Assembly: GCA_033765345.1 (NCBI GenBank)
Contig: JANRIC010000007.1
Location: forward strand, 1-64,000
Length of the DNA: 64,000 nucleotides
Origin: JANRIC01 sp033765345
GTDB taxonomy: Bacteria > Bacteroidota > Bacteroidia > Cytophagales > Microscillaceae
Direction: 5' to 3'
In this document: in pieces, positions 1 through 7,208 of the stretch
Numbering within the stretch: the first letter of the stretch is position 1
Layout of the letters: each line of letters starts with the position of its first letter
The notes under the pieces: generated by a model
Database searches by the model: none
Told to the model about the DNA's origin: nothing
Seen by the model: only the letters and a program-made list of their open reading frames with translations
Translations under genes and position numbers: made by a program

Positions 1-141
1 AATTTCTGGATAATTTTGTTTGTGTAAACTTACTTATTACACAAACATATTATATTTTGTTAAACCCAAAATTTTAAAAATAAATTTTCTTTTTTTTAAA
101 AATATGCAAATATTATTCTTTTTTACAACCTGAGTAGTAAC
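1..141 (-). mobile_element. Left inverted copy of a MITE-like element (cut by window start)
   Basis: This is the reverse complement of 4777-4916. The two arms match along their whole length except for one extra T in a T-run near position 90. The inner tip is ACCTGAGTAGTAAC at 128-141. The copy at 4776-5008 is complete and has the same tip inverted at its other end, so this copy should continue about 90 bp upstream of the window. No transposase is visible in either copy, so a non-autonomous element (MITE) is the simplest reading. A long inverted repeat used for DNA inversion is the alternative. Confidence 0.75.
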
Positions 142-191
142 GTTTTTTTTTAAATATTTTTTATACAAAGATGAATCAGTTATGATTGCAT

Positions 192-788
192 CTACCTGTA
201 ATAAGCCAAATAATCTTCCAAATTGAAAGCGGCAGTTTCATATTCCATTTCAGGGCTTAGGTGATACAAATATGTCGCTTCACTTACTTCAAATTCAAAG
301 CTATAATGTTTGCGAAGGATAGTACGTTTGCTTGGTTTATCGGGGATGATGGCATAGGATAAATCTACAAAAGCCAAATAATTGGGTTGGAGAAAAATCT
401 GATAGAACCCGTTTCGTGTACCATAACTGCTGATGCCGAAGCCGTATTCTTGAGTGAGTTCGTGGTTGCGCTTCTCAAAATATGCCCTGTCTTGCCCCAG
501 TTTTTTATATTCCGATTCGATACTGGGTATCTCCGCACCATACAGCAGACTTTGCCATTTTTGAATTTGCAAGCGGTGAGGATGGTGGTCTATTTTTGCG
601 AGCCATTCTTCTCGGGTGATAGGCAGTTTTGTCCAATATTGTCCTGTATCAGCTGTTTCAGCCAAGATTCGCAAGGCAAAATCCCGACTATCAAATCGGT
701 TGCCTGCGTCGGGATGTATAATTTTGACTTCTGTGCTTACTTTTTTATCCTCAATGGATTTGATTTGGATATGGTATAATTCAGACAT
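192..788 (-). CDS. Hypothetical protein (198 aa), unknown function
   Basis: No family is recognised. The frame is open upstream to 845, but only from a TTG codon. The first ATG is at 788 and gives a start of MSELYHIQIKS, which suits a soluble protein. There is no signal peptide or membrane segment. The protein is rich in Tyr, Glu and Lys, has a charged middle part (about residues 75-125), and ends in DYLAYYR. It is the last gene of the minus-strand set inside the inverted-repeat pair, and its stop lies only 50 bp from the left repeat. Size and setting resemble accessory genes such as immunity proteins, but that is inference only. Confidence 0.6.
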   Translation of the reverse strand: MSELYHIQIKSIEDKKVSTEVKIIHPDAGNRFDSRDFALRILAETADTGQYWTKLPITREEWLAKIDHHPHRLQIQKWQSLLYGAEIPSIESEYKKLGQDRAYFEKRNHELTQEYGFGISSYGTRNGFYQIFLQPNYLAFVDLSYAIIPDKPSKRTILRKHYSFEFEVSEATYLYHLSPEMEYETAAFNLEDYLAYYR

Positions 789-897
789 AGATTTCTTACA
801 CTTCTTTTTTGATTTTAGACGATAGGAATTTCCTTTTGTCCTCAAAAAAGTGATAAGCGTAATGTTGGGGGGATAAGCGTGTGAAGAGAGTGATAAG

Positions 898-1635
898 TTA
901 TGATTGCAAATAACCCAAAATCATTTTTCTGTAATCTTTTACATTTTCAGCTGGATAAAATTCCAGAGAAATATCTATGGCTTGGAGTGCCTCCGAATAG
1001 CGAGCGAGGTGAAAGTAAATAATGGCGGCAGTAAAATATACATCTTCCCAAATAGGTAAATTTTGATAGGGACTCTCTTCTTCACTCGTTGTGAGGTTAT
1101 TTTTTTCTGCAATCACCCAACTGACTGCCTCCAATGCCTCCTCGTATCGCTCCATAGCAATCAAAATTTCGGCTTTGGTGTGATACGCCAGCGGATATTC
1201 GGGCAGATAAGTAAGACATCTATCAATAGTGTGTAGGGCAAGTGAGTAATTACCTATTACGTAATAATCATCTGCCAATTGGTTGAGTATTTCAAGATTT
1301 AAGCCAATCGTGGAAGCATGTTTTTCCATATCTTCGAGGAGTTGCCTGCCTTTTTCGGTCAGGGAAAAGTCCAAGTTATTGAAGCCATGCGAAAGTAAAT
1401 CTTTGCTTTCCAAAAAATAAATAAACCATTCGCCCAAGCCCATCGGCAATCTATCCACATCGGTGGGTACTTTGCTGGGGCTGTGGGGTATATCTCTGCC
1501 ATAAGAAAGTGTAAGAAACAAGATTTGCAAGACTTCTGCGGAGGCGCAAGTGCAATAATTGAGTTCTTGTTTGAGAATCTGGGTTAATCGAGCGGTTGCT
1601 TTTTCAGCTTCAGGTATTTGGTTTTCAGCATTCAT
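898..1635 (-). CDS. TPR-repeat protein (245 aa), unknown function
   Basis: The C-terminal half holds about three tetratricopeptide-like helical pairs. One reads as NYSLALHTIDRCLTYLPEYP followed by a pair of the form MERYEEALEAVSWVI, and a last one is ARYSEALQAIDISLEFYP. The N-terminal 110 residues are not recognised; they contain a Cys-Thr-Cys and an FSLTEKGRQLLEDM stretch that resembles a small winged-helix motif. There is no signal peptide, so it should be cytoplasmic. It starts at the first ATG, 28 bp downstream of the lactonase-like gene, and probably shares its transcript. TPRs mediate protein contacts; the partner is unknown. Confidence 0.65.
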   Translation of the reverse strand: MNAENQIPEAEKATARLTQILKQELNYCTCASAEVLQILFLTLSYGRDIPHSPSKVPTDVDRLPMGLGEWFIYFLESKDLLSHGFNNLDFSLTEKGRQLLEDMEKHASTIGLNLEILNQLADDYYVIGNYSLALHTIDRCLTYLPEYPLAYHTKAEILIAMERYEEALEAVSWVIAEKNNLTTSEEESPYQNLPIWEDVYFTAAIIYFHLARYSEALQAIDISLEFYPAENVKDYRKMILGYLQS

Positions 1636-1662
1636 CTCTTTGAGGTATTGATTATTTTGAAT

Positions 1663-2502
1663 TTAAACACATTTTGTCGTTATCAAATTTTCCAATCGGG
1701 TATGCGACTCCCTGTCGTGCGAAGGTAAATAAATCAAGTCGTGCTGTCGGCTCAATGCCTGTATCTTTTGAATGGTTTGTTTAGACTTAGTAATTTGCAT
1801 ATTGATTCCTCCTACGATAGTGTGTTGCAGTTGGTATTCATTAAAAGTCATATCACCAGCAAAAAGGATTTTGTACTTATCTACCGTCAACATAACGGAT
1901 TGATGCCCAAGCGTATGACCGGGCGTAGCGATGATGTCCAAGTTGTCATCCATCTTAAACGAGCCTTCAAAGCCTTTCATCGAGGTTTGGTAATCTATTT
2001 GTTCGCCTTTGAACCATCGAGGAAACACACCTAAGGGAATGCCGTAAGGTTTCTGCCAATCTTTTTTGGAGATGATAAATTTTGCCTTCGGAAAATATTT
2101 CACGCCTTCAATATGGTCTAAGTGCATGTGGGTTAGTATTACCGCATCAATTTTATCTATGGATAAGCCAATTTGATGCAGTTGTTGGTCTATTTCTTCT
2201 TCCCGACTGATTCGTACTTGAAGAATTTTTCTATTTACGTAATCGTCTGCTTTGTTTCCAAAATGGGCAGGGTCGTAAAAATCGGTACTTTCGCCCGTAT
2301 CAATCAAATAATTGCCGTTTTGTGTTTCAATGACCCAAGTCCAAACGGGCATTTCGGCTTCCCATTGTTTGCCAAAAAGTATCTGAGGTATCCGCAGGAT
2401 TCCCCAGCCCGAATATTTGAAATGTTCTTTTTTGACAGTTACTGTTCCTACTTGAATGGCGTGAACTTTTACGCCTTTATCAAAGATTTTCGTTGTTATC
2501 AT
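1663..2502 (-). CDS. Metallo-beta-lactamase-fold hydrolase, AHL-lactonase-like
   Basis: This is a 279-residue enzyme with the full metal-binding set of the metallo-beta-lactamase fold. HMHLDH lies at 125-130 (H125, H127, D129, H130), H196 is in TPGHTLGH, D217 is in FAGDM, and a final histidine is in LPSHD (H262). Length and motif spacing fit the AiiA/AttM lactonase branch, which opens the lactone ring of N-acyl-homoserine lactones, but related family members act on other esters and lactones. There is no signal peptide, so it should be cytoplasmic. It lies 17 bp downstream of an unknown gene on the same strand. The fold is nearly certain; the substrate is not. Confidence 0.82.
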   Translation of the reverse strand: MITTKIFDKGVKVHAIQVGTVTVKKEHFKYSGWGILRIPQILFGKQWEAEMPVWTWVIETQNGNYLIDTGESTDFYDPAHFGNKADDYVNRKILQVRISREEEIDQQLHQIGLSIDKIDAVILTHMHLDHIEGVKYFPKAKFIISKKDWQKPYGIPLGVFPRWFKGEQIDYQTSMKGFEGSFKMDDNLDIIATPGHTLGHQSVMLTVDKYKILFAGDMTFNEYQLQHTIVGGINMQITKSKQTIQKIQALSRQHDLIYLPSHDRESHTRLENLITTKCV

Positions 2503-2519
2503 TTTTTAATTTTTGATTT

Positions 2520-3065
2520 TTAATTGTGGTATTTTATTTTTACTAAATTTAGCATATTGGCGATGATTTCTTCGGGCTTATCGGCAAAGTACCAAGTGCG
2601 GTCTTCTACTTCGCTTTGAATAGGCTTAAAAGTCTTTTGTTCATCTTTAAAATACCATTCTTTTCTTTTGATAAGTCGAAACGCATCAAAAACTTCCTCA
2701 TCTAACTTATACTTATCTTGTTTGAAGTAAGAAGTATCGTAGCCCATTCCTCCTCCTTTTTGCCATTCAACAACATTTTTAGGATAAAAACAAAGCAATT
2801 TAGGGTTTTGGTCGTCGGTTCTTACAAAACCTTTCTCAATGCGGTTGCCTATCTCATAATTATTTTCCCATTTTTTCCAATAAATAAAAGCCAAAAAATC
2901 TTGCGAAGGCAGATAATCTTCTGGAAAAGTAGGCTGATAGATGTAATAAGCCCACATTCGTGTATCGAGCATCAACAAGGCTTCAGGGTTACTGCTTCGA
3001 TTTGCCTTGTCTATCTCGGCCGTTTCTATGTATAATCCTTTAAGTTGTGAGATGGTGGTCATCAT
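2520..3065 (-). CDS. Hypothetical protein (181 aa)
   Basis: Not recognised. It is a soluble-looking protein very rich in aromatic residues and lysine (FYPKNVVEWQKGGG, TWYFADKPEEII), with no signal peptide. Two adjacent ATGs (3065 and 3062) could start it. The start is 3 bp after the stop of the 84-aa gene upstream, so the two are probably translated together. Protein size, aromatic bias and an isolated small-gene setting recall immunity or adaptor proteins of polymorphic toxin systems, but no toxin is present in the window, so this stays a guess. Confidence 0.6.
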   Translation of the reverse strand: MMTTISQLKGLYIETAEIDKANRSSNPEALLMLDTRMWAYYIYQPTFPEDYLPSQDFLAFIYWKKWENNYEIGNRIEKGFVRTDDQNPKLLCFYPKNVVEWQKGGGMGYDTSYFKQDKYKLDEEVFDAFRLIKRKEWYFKDEQKTFKPIQSEVEDRTWYFADKPEEIIANMLNLVKIKYHN

Positions 3066-3068
3066 TGT

Positions 3069-3323
3069 TTAGTATAAACTGATATAAACCTGCATTTTTC
3101 CTTCATATTCAATAAATCCTCGCACTTCGCGCTTCTCCCCTTTAGGCACAATCAGGCAAGTTTTGGGGCTTGTTTTCCCTGCATTTTCGCAAATAAATTG
3201 CACTAAATCAGCTTCCAAAGGCACATCAAACAAGGTGTTCAACTTTTCACAATCTTCTATTGAAAAAATAGGAAAGGTAATTTCTTTTATAAAATTATTG
3301 GGATAATCCTCTGATGTGTTCAT
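3069..3323 (-). CDS. Small hypothetical protein (84 aa)
   Basis: Not recognised. This small acidic protein has one plausible ATG (3323). Its second half (CLIVPKGEKREVRGFIEYEG) looks like paired beta strands. It lies 6 bp downstream of the leucine-rich-repeat-like gene and 3 bp upstream of the 181-aa gene. All three are on the minus strand, so they form one tight transcription unit. There is no signal peptide. Confidence 0.5.
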   Translation of the reverse strand: MNTSEDYPNNFIKEITFPIFSIEDCEKLNTLFDVPLEADLVQFICENAGKTSPKTCLIVPKGEKREVRGFIEYEGKMQVYISLY

Positions 3324-3329
3324 ATTTTC

Positions 3330-4094
3330 TTAGTCAATCAAAAGTAAATGAATATCTTTTTCTTGAGCTATTTCTTTCAACATGGCTTTTTCTTGCTCAT
3401 TGAGTTGTGTTTTTCGGAGAGTAATATTTTTCAAGTTGGGCAAATTACTGCTCAACAGCAGATGTTTATACTCCTCGAATGAAAGGCACTTTTCCAGAAA
3501 ATCGTCCATATAGGTTTCAGCGTATTCGGTAAAATCCAGCTTTTGCAAAGACTGAAAACAAGTACTTTGTGCCAAGTTAGTGATAAAGTGTTGCCCCTCG
3601 AAGCCTGTCTGAATGGTCAAGTTTTTCAATGAATGGGTAGTTCGTTCAAAAAAAGAAGCATTGGGAGCAGAAGGCGTATGCAAAACTTCCAAAGCAGGGC
3701 AGGCATCTAACAATTTGCCCAAAGCCCCATTTTCCTCATAACTGTCTTCGTAGGTTACGATAATCCGATTGTGATTCGTTGGGTTTTGAGTATTAAGAGG
3801 CAATATAAACTTTGAAAGAAATGGGAATAAGGTATTGTTTTGTAATAAATAACTCAAGTCCCAATATTGTGTGCCATTAATGCCTTCATCATCAGAGGTA
3901 ATCGTAAGGCTATGCACCTTTGAGGTTATTTCGGCTTGGGCTACGAATTGAAAAATGGCATATTCCGCATCATCTGCCCAATTGGTATGGTACTCAATAT
4001 CATACAAGCCATTTTCTGTTTCTGTGATAGTAGCCTTTGCAATTTGGCTACTGCCTAATATTTGTTCTAAAAATTGATTTATTAAGTTTTGCAT
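3330..4094 (-). CDS. Leucine-rich-repeat-like protein (254 aa)
   Basis: The frame is open to 4118 from a TTG, but the first ATG (4094, MQNLINQFLEQILG) is preferred. The middle and C-terminal parts contain irregular leucine-rich stretches such as SLKNLTIQTGF, SLQKLDFTEYAE and NLPNLKNITLRKTQLN. Each fits an LxxLxL strand followed by a helix, as in the STM4015-like LRR proteins found in bacterial accessory loci. The N-terminal 100 residues look alpha/beta. No signal peptide is present. It heads the 4094-2520 cluster of three closely spaced genes. The role is unknown; binding of another protein is the usual job of such repeats. Confidence 0.6.
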   Translation of the reverse strand: MQNLINQFLEQILGSSQIAKATITETENGLYDIEYHTNWADDAEYAIFQFVAQAEITSKVHSLTITSDDEGINGTQYWDLSYLLQNNTLFPFLSKFILPLNTQNPTNHNRIIVTYEDSYEENGALGKLLDACPALEVLHTPSAPNASFFERTTHSLKNLTIQTGFEGQHFITNLAQSTCFQSLQKLDFTEYAETYMDDFLEKCLSFEEYKHLLLSSNLPNLKNITLRKTQLNEQEKAMLKEIAQEKDIHLLLID

Positions 4095-4334
4095 AATGAA
4101 TATAAGATGATAAATCAAATAAAGTTACGCAAGGAAAAAGGAAGTATAAAATAAAAAGTGATGAGCGTAAAATACTGGGGATAGGTGTGTGGGTCATTGA
4201 CTTGCAGAAACTCGTAAAACTTCGCAAATAGAGCAATTACCACTTCACACAGTTGTATTTTTCAACTAAGCATTAAGAATTAGTAGTTTTTTCATTTTTA
4301 AAAAAAGTTTAAATAGTTACTGAATGATTTTAAA

Positions 4335-4712
4335 TCAATTTTTTTGTTTTATAGGGCTGTTTGCCCAAAACCAAGCAAAGGCATCTTGTTTGTTGTGAAA
4401 ATACTTGTAATTGAAAAATTGGGCATTGCTTTCAGCCATTGTTTGCTCTAAGGAAACGAAAGAGAAAATATCTATTTCTTTATTCAATACAAATGCTATA
4501 TCATCCAAGCCTAATTCAACCGAAGGCAACAAGATATTTTCATTTGTCCAGCGTTGCAAGTCAGGTGTGATGATATAATTACCTGCTTGTGAGTCCACTA
4601 AAAGTTTTTTGGGTTTGAGACGTTTTGCTAAATCCAAATAATTCAAAAATTCGGTTTTGTAGTTTTCTGCTTGCATAATGGATGATTTTTTTGTCCAAAT
4701 CATTTCCATCAT
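4335..4712 (-). CDS. STAS/SpoIIAA-like protein, 5' end probably truncated
   Basis: The core (KKLLVDSQAGNYIITPDLQRW, then a GLDDIAFVL strand and a closing DAFAWFW helix) fits the STAS-like single-domain family common in Bacteroidetes. Its function there is undefined; regulatory binding is assumed from the fold. The first ATG is at 4712. The frame stays open upstream to a stop at 4770-4772 and encodes about 19 residues (IEIYDSDFLIINFF and more) that match the expected first strands of the family, but without any start codon. The inverted element begins 4 bp beyond that stop. I infer that insertion of the element removed the original start and the gene now begins inside its own domain. A weak paralogue lies at 31518-31958. 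Confidence 0.6.
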   Translation of the reverse strand: MMEMIWTKKSSIMQAENYKTEFLNYLDLAKRLKPKKLLVDSQAGNYIITPDLQRWTNENILLPSVELGLDDIAFVLNKEIDIFSFVSLEQTMAESNAQFFNYKYFHNKQDAFAWFWANSPIKQKN

Positions 4713-5025
4713 TTGCTCATCTACAAAAAAATTGATGATTAAAAAATCGCTGTCGTATATTTCTATTGGTTATTTGGTTACTACTCAGGTTGTAAAAAAG
4801 AATAATATTTGCATATTTTTAAAAAAAGAAAATTTATTTTTAAAATTTTGGGTTTAACAAAATATAATATGTTTGTGTAATAAGTAAGTTTACACAAACA
4901 AAATTATCCAGAAATTTTATTATGATAAAATAAAAATAATAAAAATTTTATATCTTAATAATATAAAAAACAAAATTAAATTCTGAAACAAGTACCTGAG
5001 TAGTAACCTTTAATTTACTTTAAAA
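4713..5025. other. Intergenic stretch holding 5' gene remnant and element
   Basis: Positions 4713-4769 continue the reading frame of the STAS-like gene without a start codon. Positions 4776-5008 are the complete MITE-like element. Only 17 bp separate its outer tip from the ATG of the esterase gene at 5026, so any promoter of that gene must lie within the element. Confidence 0.6.
4776..5008 (+). mobile_element. MITE-like element with 15-bp perfect terminal inverted repeats
   Basis: This 233-bp, very AT-rich sequence is bounded by GGTTACTACTCAGGT (4776-4790) and its exact reverse complement ACCTGAGTAGTAACC (4994-5008). It contains no reading frame of note. Positions 4777-4916 recur inverted at 1-141. 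The flanks (TATTT before, TTTAA after) allow at most a 3-bp TTT duplication, which is too simple to trust. Size, AT-richness and terminal repeats fit a non-autonomous transposon remnant. I cannot assign it to a transposase family. Confidence 0.7.
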
Positions 5026-5988
5026 ATGATGAAAAAAAATTTAGGATGGATAGTTTTATCCGTTTTTTATATTTCCAGCCTCTCCGCCCAGGAAAGATAC
5101 CAGGATTCTATATTTGCGGCGATAGCTAAACAAAGTTTGATCTATGATGATACTTTGGGCATGGATGTGTACAGCCCGCAAAAAGACAAGGAAAAATTAA
5201 GACCCCTTTTACTCTATGTACACGGAGGCGCTTTTGCGGTAGGCAAAAGAGACGAAGAAGCGTACAATCAATTTTGTAGAGCATTTGCCTACAAAGGTTA
5301 TGTCGCTGCGACTATGAGCTATACGCTCGTGATGAAAGGCAAATCATTCAGTTGTGACCAACCCGCCCCGAATAAAATCGAGACCTTTCGACTTACCGCC
5401 AATGACATCTCAAGAGCTGTAGCGTATCTTATCCAAAATCATCAGCAATTGGGCATTGATACCAACCGCATTGTACTGTTGGGAAGTAGCGCAGGTGCAG
5501 AAGCCATCCTACATGCTGCTTATTGGAATGCTTCCAGAATCACGCCATCAGGGCAAAAAATCCTCTCAGAAAAATTTCGTTATGCAGGGATCGTAAGTCT
5601 AGCCGGGGCTTTGGTTTCGCTGGACTTTATCCGAGAAGAAAACGCCATTCCTACCCAGCTTTTCCACGGCACATGTGACAACTTGGTGCCTTATGCAGCG
5701 GCCCCTCACCACTACTGCGATGTAAGCGCACCAGGTTATTTGCCCTTGTACGGAGGCTATGCGATTGCCGAAAGGCTAAAATCTCTGGGCAAATCCTATT
5801 ACTTGGTCACAGCTTGTAAGGGCGGGCACGAATGGGCAGGAATACCACTTTCGCAAAATCTGACTGAGATTAGCGATTTTCTGTATAAGGATGTGTTACA
5901 AAAAGCGCAAATTCGTCAGATTCATACCATCTTAGCGACCAATAAGCCGGATTGTAGCAGCTATCCCAGCTTTAATTATTGTAAATGA
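5026..5988 (+). CDS. Secreted alpha/beta-hydrolase (esterase/lipase family)
   Basis: This 320-residue hydrolase has an N-terminal signal peptide (hydrophobic 5-20, cleavage near SLSAQ). The oxyanion motif HGGAF is at 66-70, the nucleophile elbow GSSAG at 153-157 (Ser155), an acid residue in HGTCDNLVP (Asp218), and the catalytic His in KGGHEW (His268). This is the layout of the BD-FAE/HSL-type esterases. Several Cys pairs (near 83, 110, 217, 231, 264) suit an exported enzyme. It starts 17 bp after the MITE-like element and ends 1 bp before the AEC permease start, so the two are co-transcribed. The substrate is unknown. Confidence 0.85.
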   Translation: MMKKNLGWIVLSVFYISSLSAQERYQDSIFAAIAKQSLIYDDTLGMDVYSPQKDKEKLRPLLLYVHGGAFAVGKRDEEAYNQFCRAFAYKGYVAATMSYTLVMKGKSFSCDQPAPNKIETFRLTANDISRAVAYLIQNHQQLGIDTNRIVLLGSSAGAEAILHAAYWNASRITPSGQKILSEKFRYAGIVSLAGALVSLDFIREENAIPTQLFHGTCDNLVPYAAAPHHYCDVSAPGYLPLYGGYAIAERLKSLGKSYYLVTACKGGHEWAGIPLSQNLTEISDFLYKDVLQKAQIRQIHTILATNKPDCSSYPSFNYCK

Positions 5989-5989
5989 C

Positions 5990-6907
5990 ATGTCGATTTT
6001 TGAAGTCACGGGGGCATTATTGCCCATATTTGGACTGGTATTGCTAGGTGCAAGCCTCAGGCGATTCGGCTTTCCGGAGGATAGCTTCTGGCCACAGGCT
6101 GACCGCCTGACGTATTTTGTACTTTTTCCTGCCCTCATTATTGATAATCTGGCAAATACCCGATTGAATCAGCCGGAGCTTCTTCCCCTGACGCTGATTT
6201 TGGTGATTTCCATTCTATGCATCAGCACTTTGACTTTCATCTTCAGCATTCTGTTTAAAACACCAGCTACGGTTTTTACATCCGTTTTGCAGGGAAGCAT
6301 TCGCCCGAATACCTATGTAGGACTGGCTGGAGCTGCTTCGCTTTATGGCACAGAAGGAGTCGCACTGACTACGGTAGCGATTGCTTCGGTTGTCCCTTTG
6401 GTAAATGTGATCAGTGTGACAGCTTTTGTGCAGATGATCCCTCAAAGGCGTAGCGGCATCAAGGCTGTACTTATGGGCATTCTAAAAAATCCCCTGATTG
6501 TAGGCTGTTTGCTGGGTTTGTTTTTGAGTGTTAGTCAGTGGGGTTTAAGCGGTACTCCCAAAGAAATGATGGCTATGCTCAGTAAAGCTTCCTTACCATT
6601 GGGCTTGATTTCGGTGGGTGCGGCGCTCAGGATACAAACTCTGGGAAATTGGTTTGCATTGAGCAAAAGTAGTATTTTCAAACTTATTTTATCCCCGATG
6701 CTGGTGTGGGGGCTTTGTATGTATTTTGGGGTGGAGGGAATGCCTCGTGGAGTAGCTATTTTATATGCTGCTTTGCCCTGCTCTGTGTCGTCCTATACTT
6801 TATCTGCACAAATGGGGGGAGATAAAAACCTGGTTGCAGGGATCATCACCGTGCAGACTTTACTGGCGATGCTAAGTATTCCCTGGATATTAGGTAGTTT
6901 TGCTTAA
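5990..6907 (+). CDS. AEC-family (auxin efflux carrier-like) permease
   Basis: This 305-residue integral membrane protein has about ten hydrophobic segments in two halves. It opens with FEVTGALLPIFGLVLLGASL, typical of the AEC family, whose bacterial members move malate, malonate or other organic anions. The half-closing features are GSIRPNTYVGLAGAASLYG and, near the end, ALPCSVSSYTLSAQMGGD, the usual second-half signature. The start ATG is offset by one base from the upstream stop (TGAC ATG), which implies translational coupling with the esterase. The transported compound cannot be read from sequence; a product of the esterase is a possible but untested link. Confidence 0.85.
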   Translation: MSIFEVTGALLPIFGLVLLGASLRRFGFPEDSFWPQADRLTYFVLFPALIIDNLANTRLNQPELLPLTLILVISILCISTLTFIFSILFKTPATVFTSVLQGSIRPNTYVGLAGAASLYGTEGVALTTVAIASVVPLVNVISVTAFVQMIPQRRSGIKAVLMGILKNPLIVGCLLGLFLSVSQWGLSGTPKEMMAMLSKASLPLGLISVGAALRIQTLGNWFALSKSSIFKLILSPMLVWGLCMYFGVEGMPRGVAILYAALPCSVSSYTLSAQMGGDKNLVAGIITVQTLLAMLSIPWILGSFA

Positions 6908-7208
6908 AGGGGAGGAACACAATTTTGGAGCATACCTGAGTTTTTTAACCAAAAAAAAGAATTAAGAAAAAACGATTGCCTGATAATTTGTGGATTTGCC
7001 TCATCCCTAGTATTTCTTCTCAAAGAAGAAAAATTTGGGATGAGGCAGGGTTTCACACAAAAGCTATCAGAAAGCCGAAAAAACTCTTAATTCCCTTTTT
7101 GATTTTAATTCCTTTATTCTTAATTAAATGATAGACTCCAAGTCGCCGAGGGCTGTGTCTTCACAGCCCACTGTTTTGAACGAACAGCATTCATGTTACA
7201 CACTACCA
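6908..7208. other. Intergenic region between convergent genes, with two hairpins
   Basis: No gene is seen. A long imperfect hairpin spans 6998-7046: outer arms GCCTCATCCC and GGGATGAGGC, inner arms TTTCTTCT and AGAAGAAA. A second hairpin lies at 7150-7169 (GGGCTGTG, loop TCTT, CACAGCCC). Neither is followed by a clear T-run, but their place between two convergent 3' ends suggests RNA-end structures. Confidence 0.5.

Noticed and set aside
1..5008. Integron with gene cassettes
   Set aside because: No integrase and no attC-like sites between the genes; the spacers are irregular and the flanking arms are inverted, not direct.
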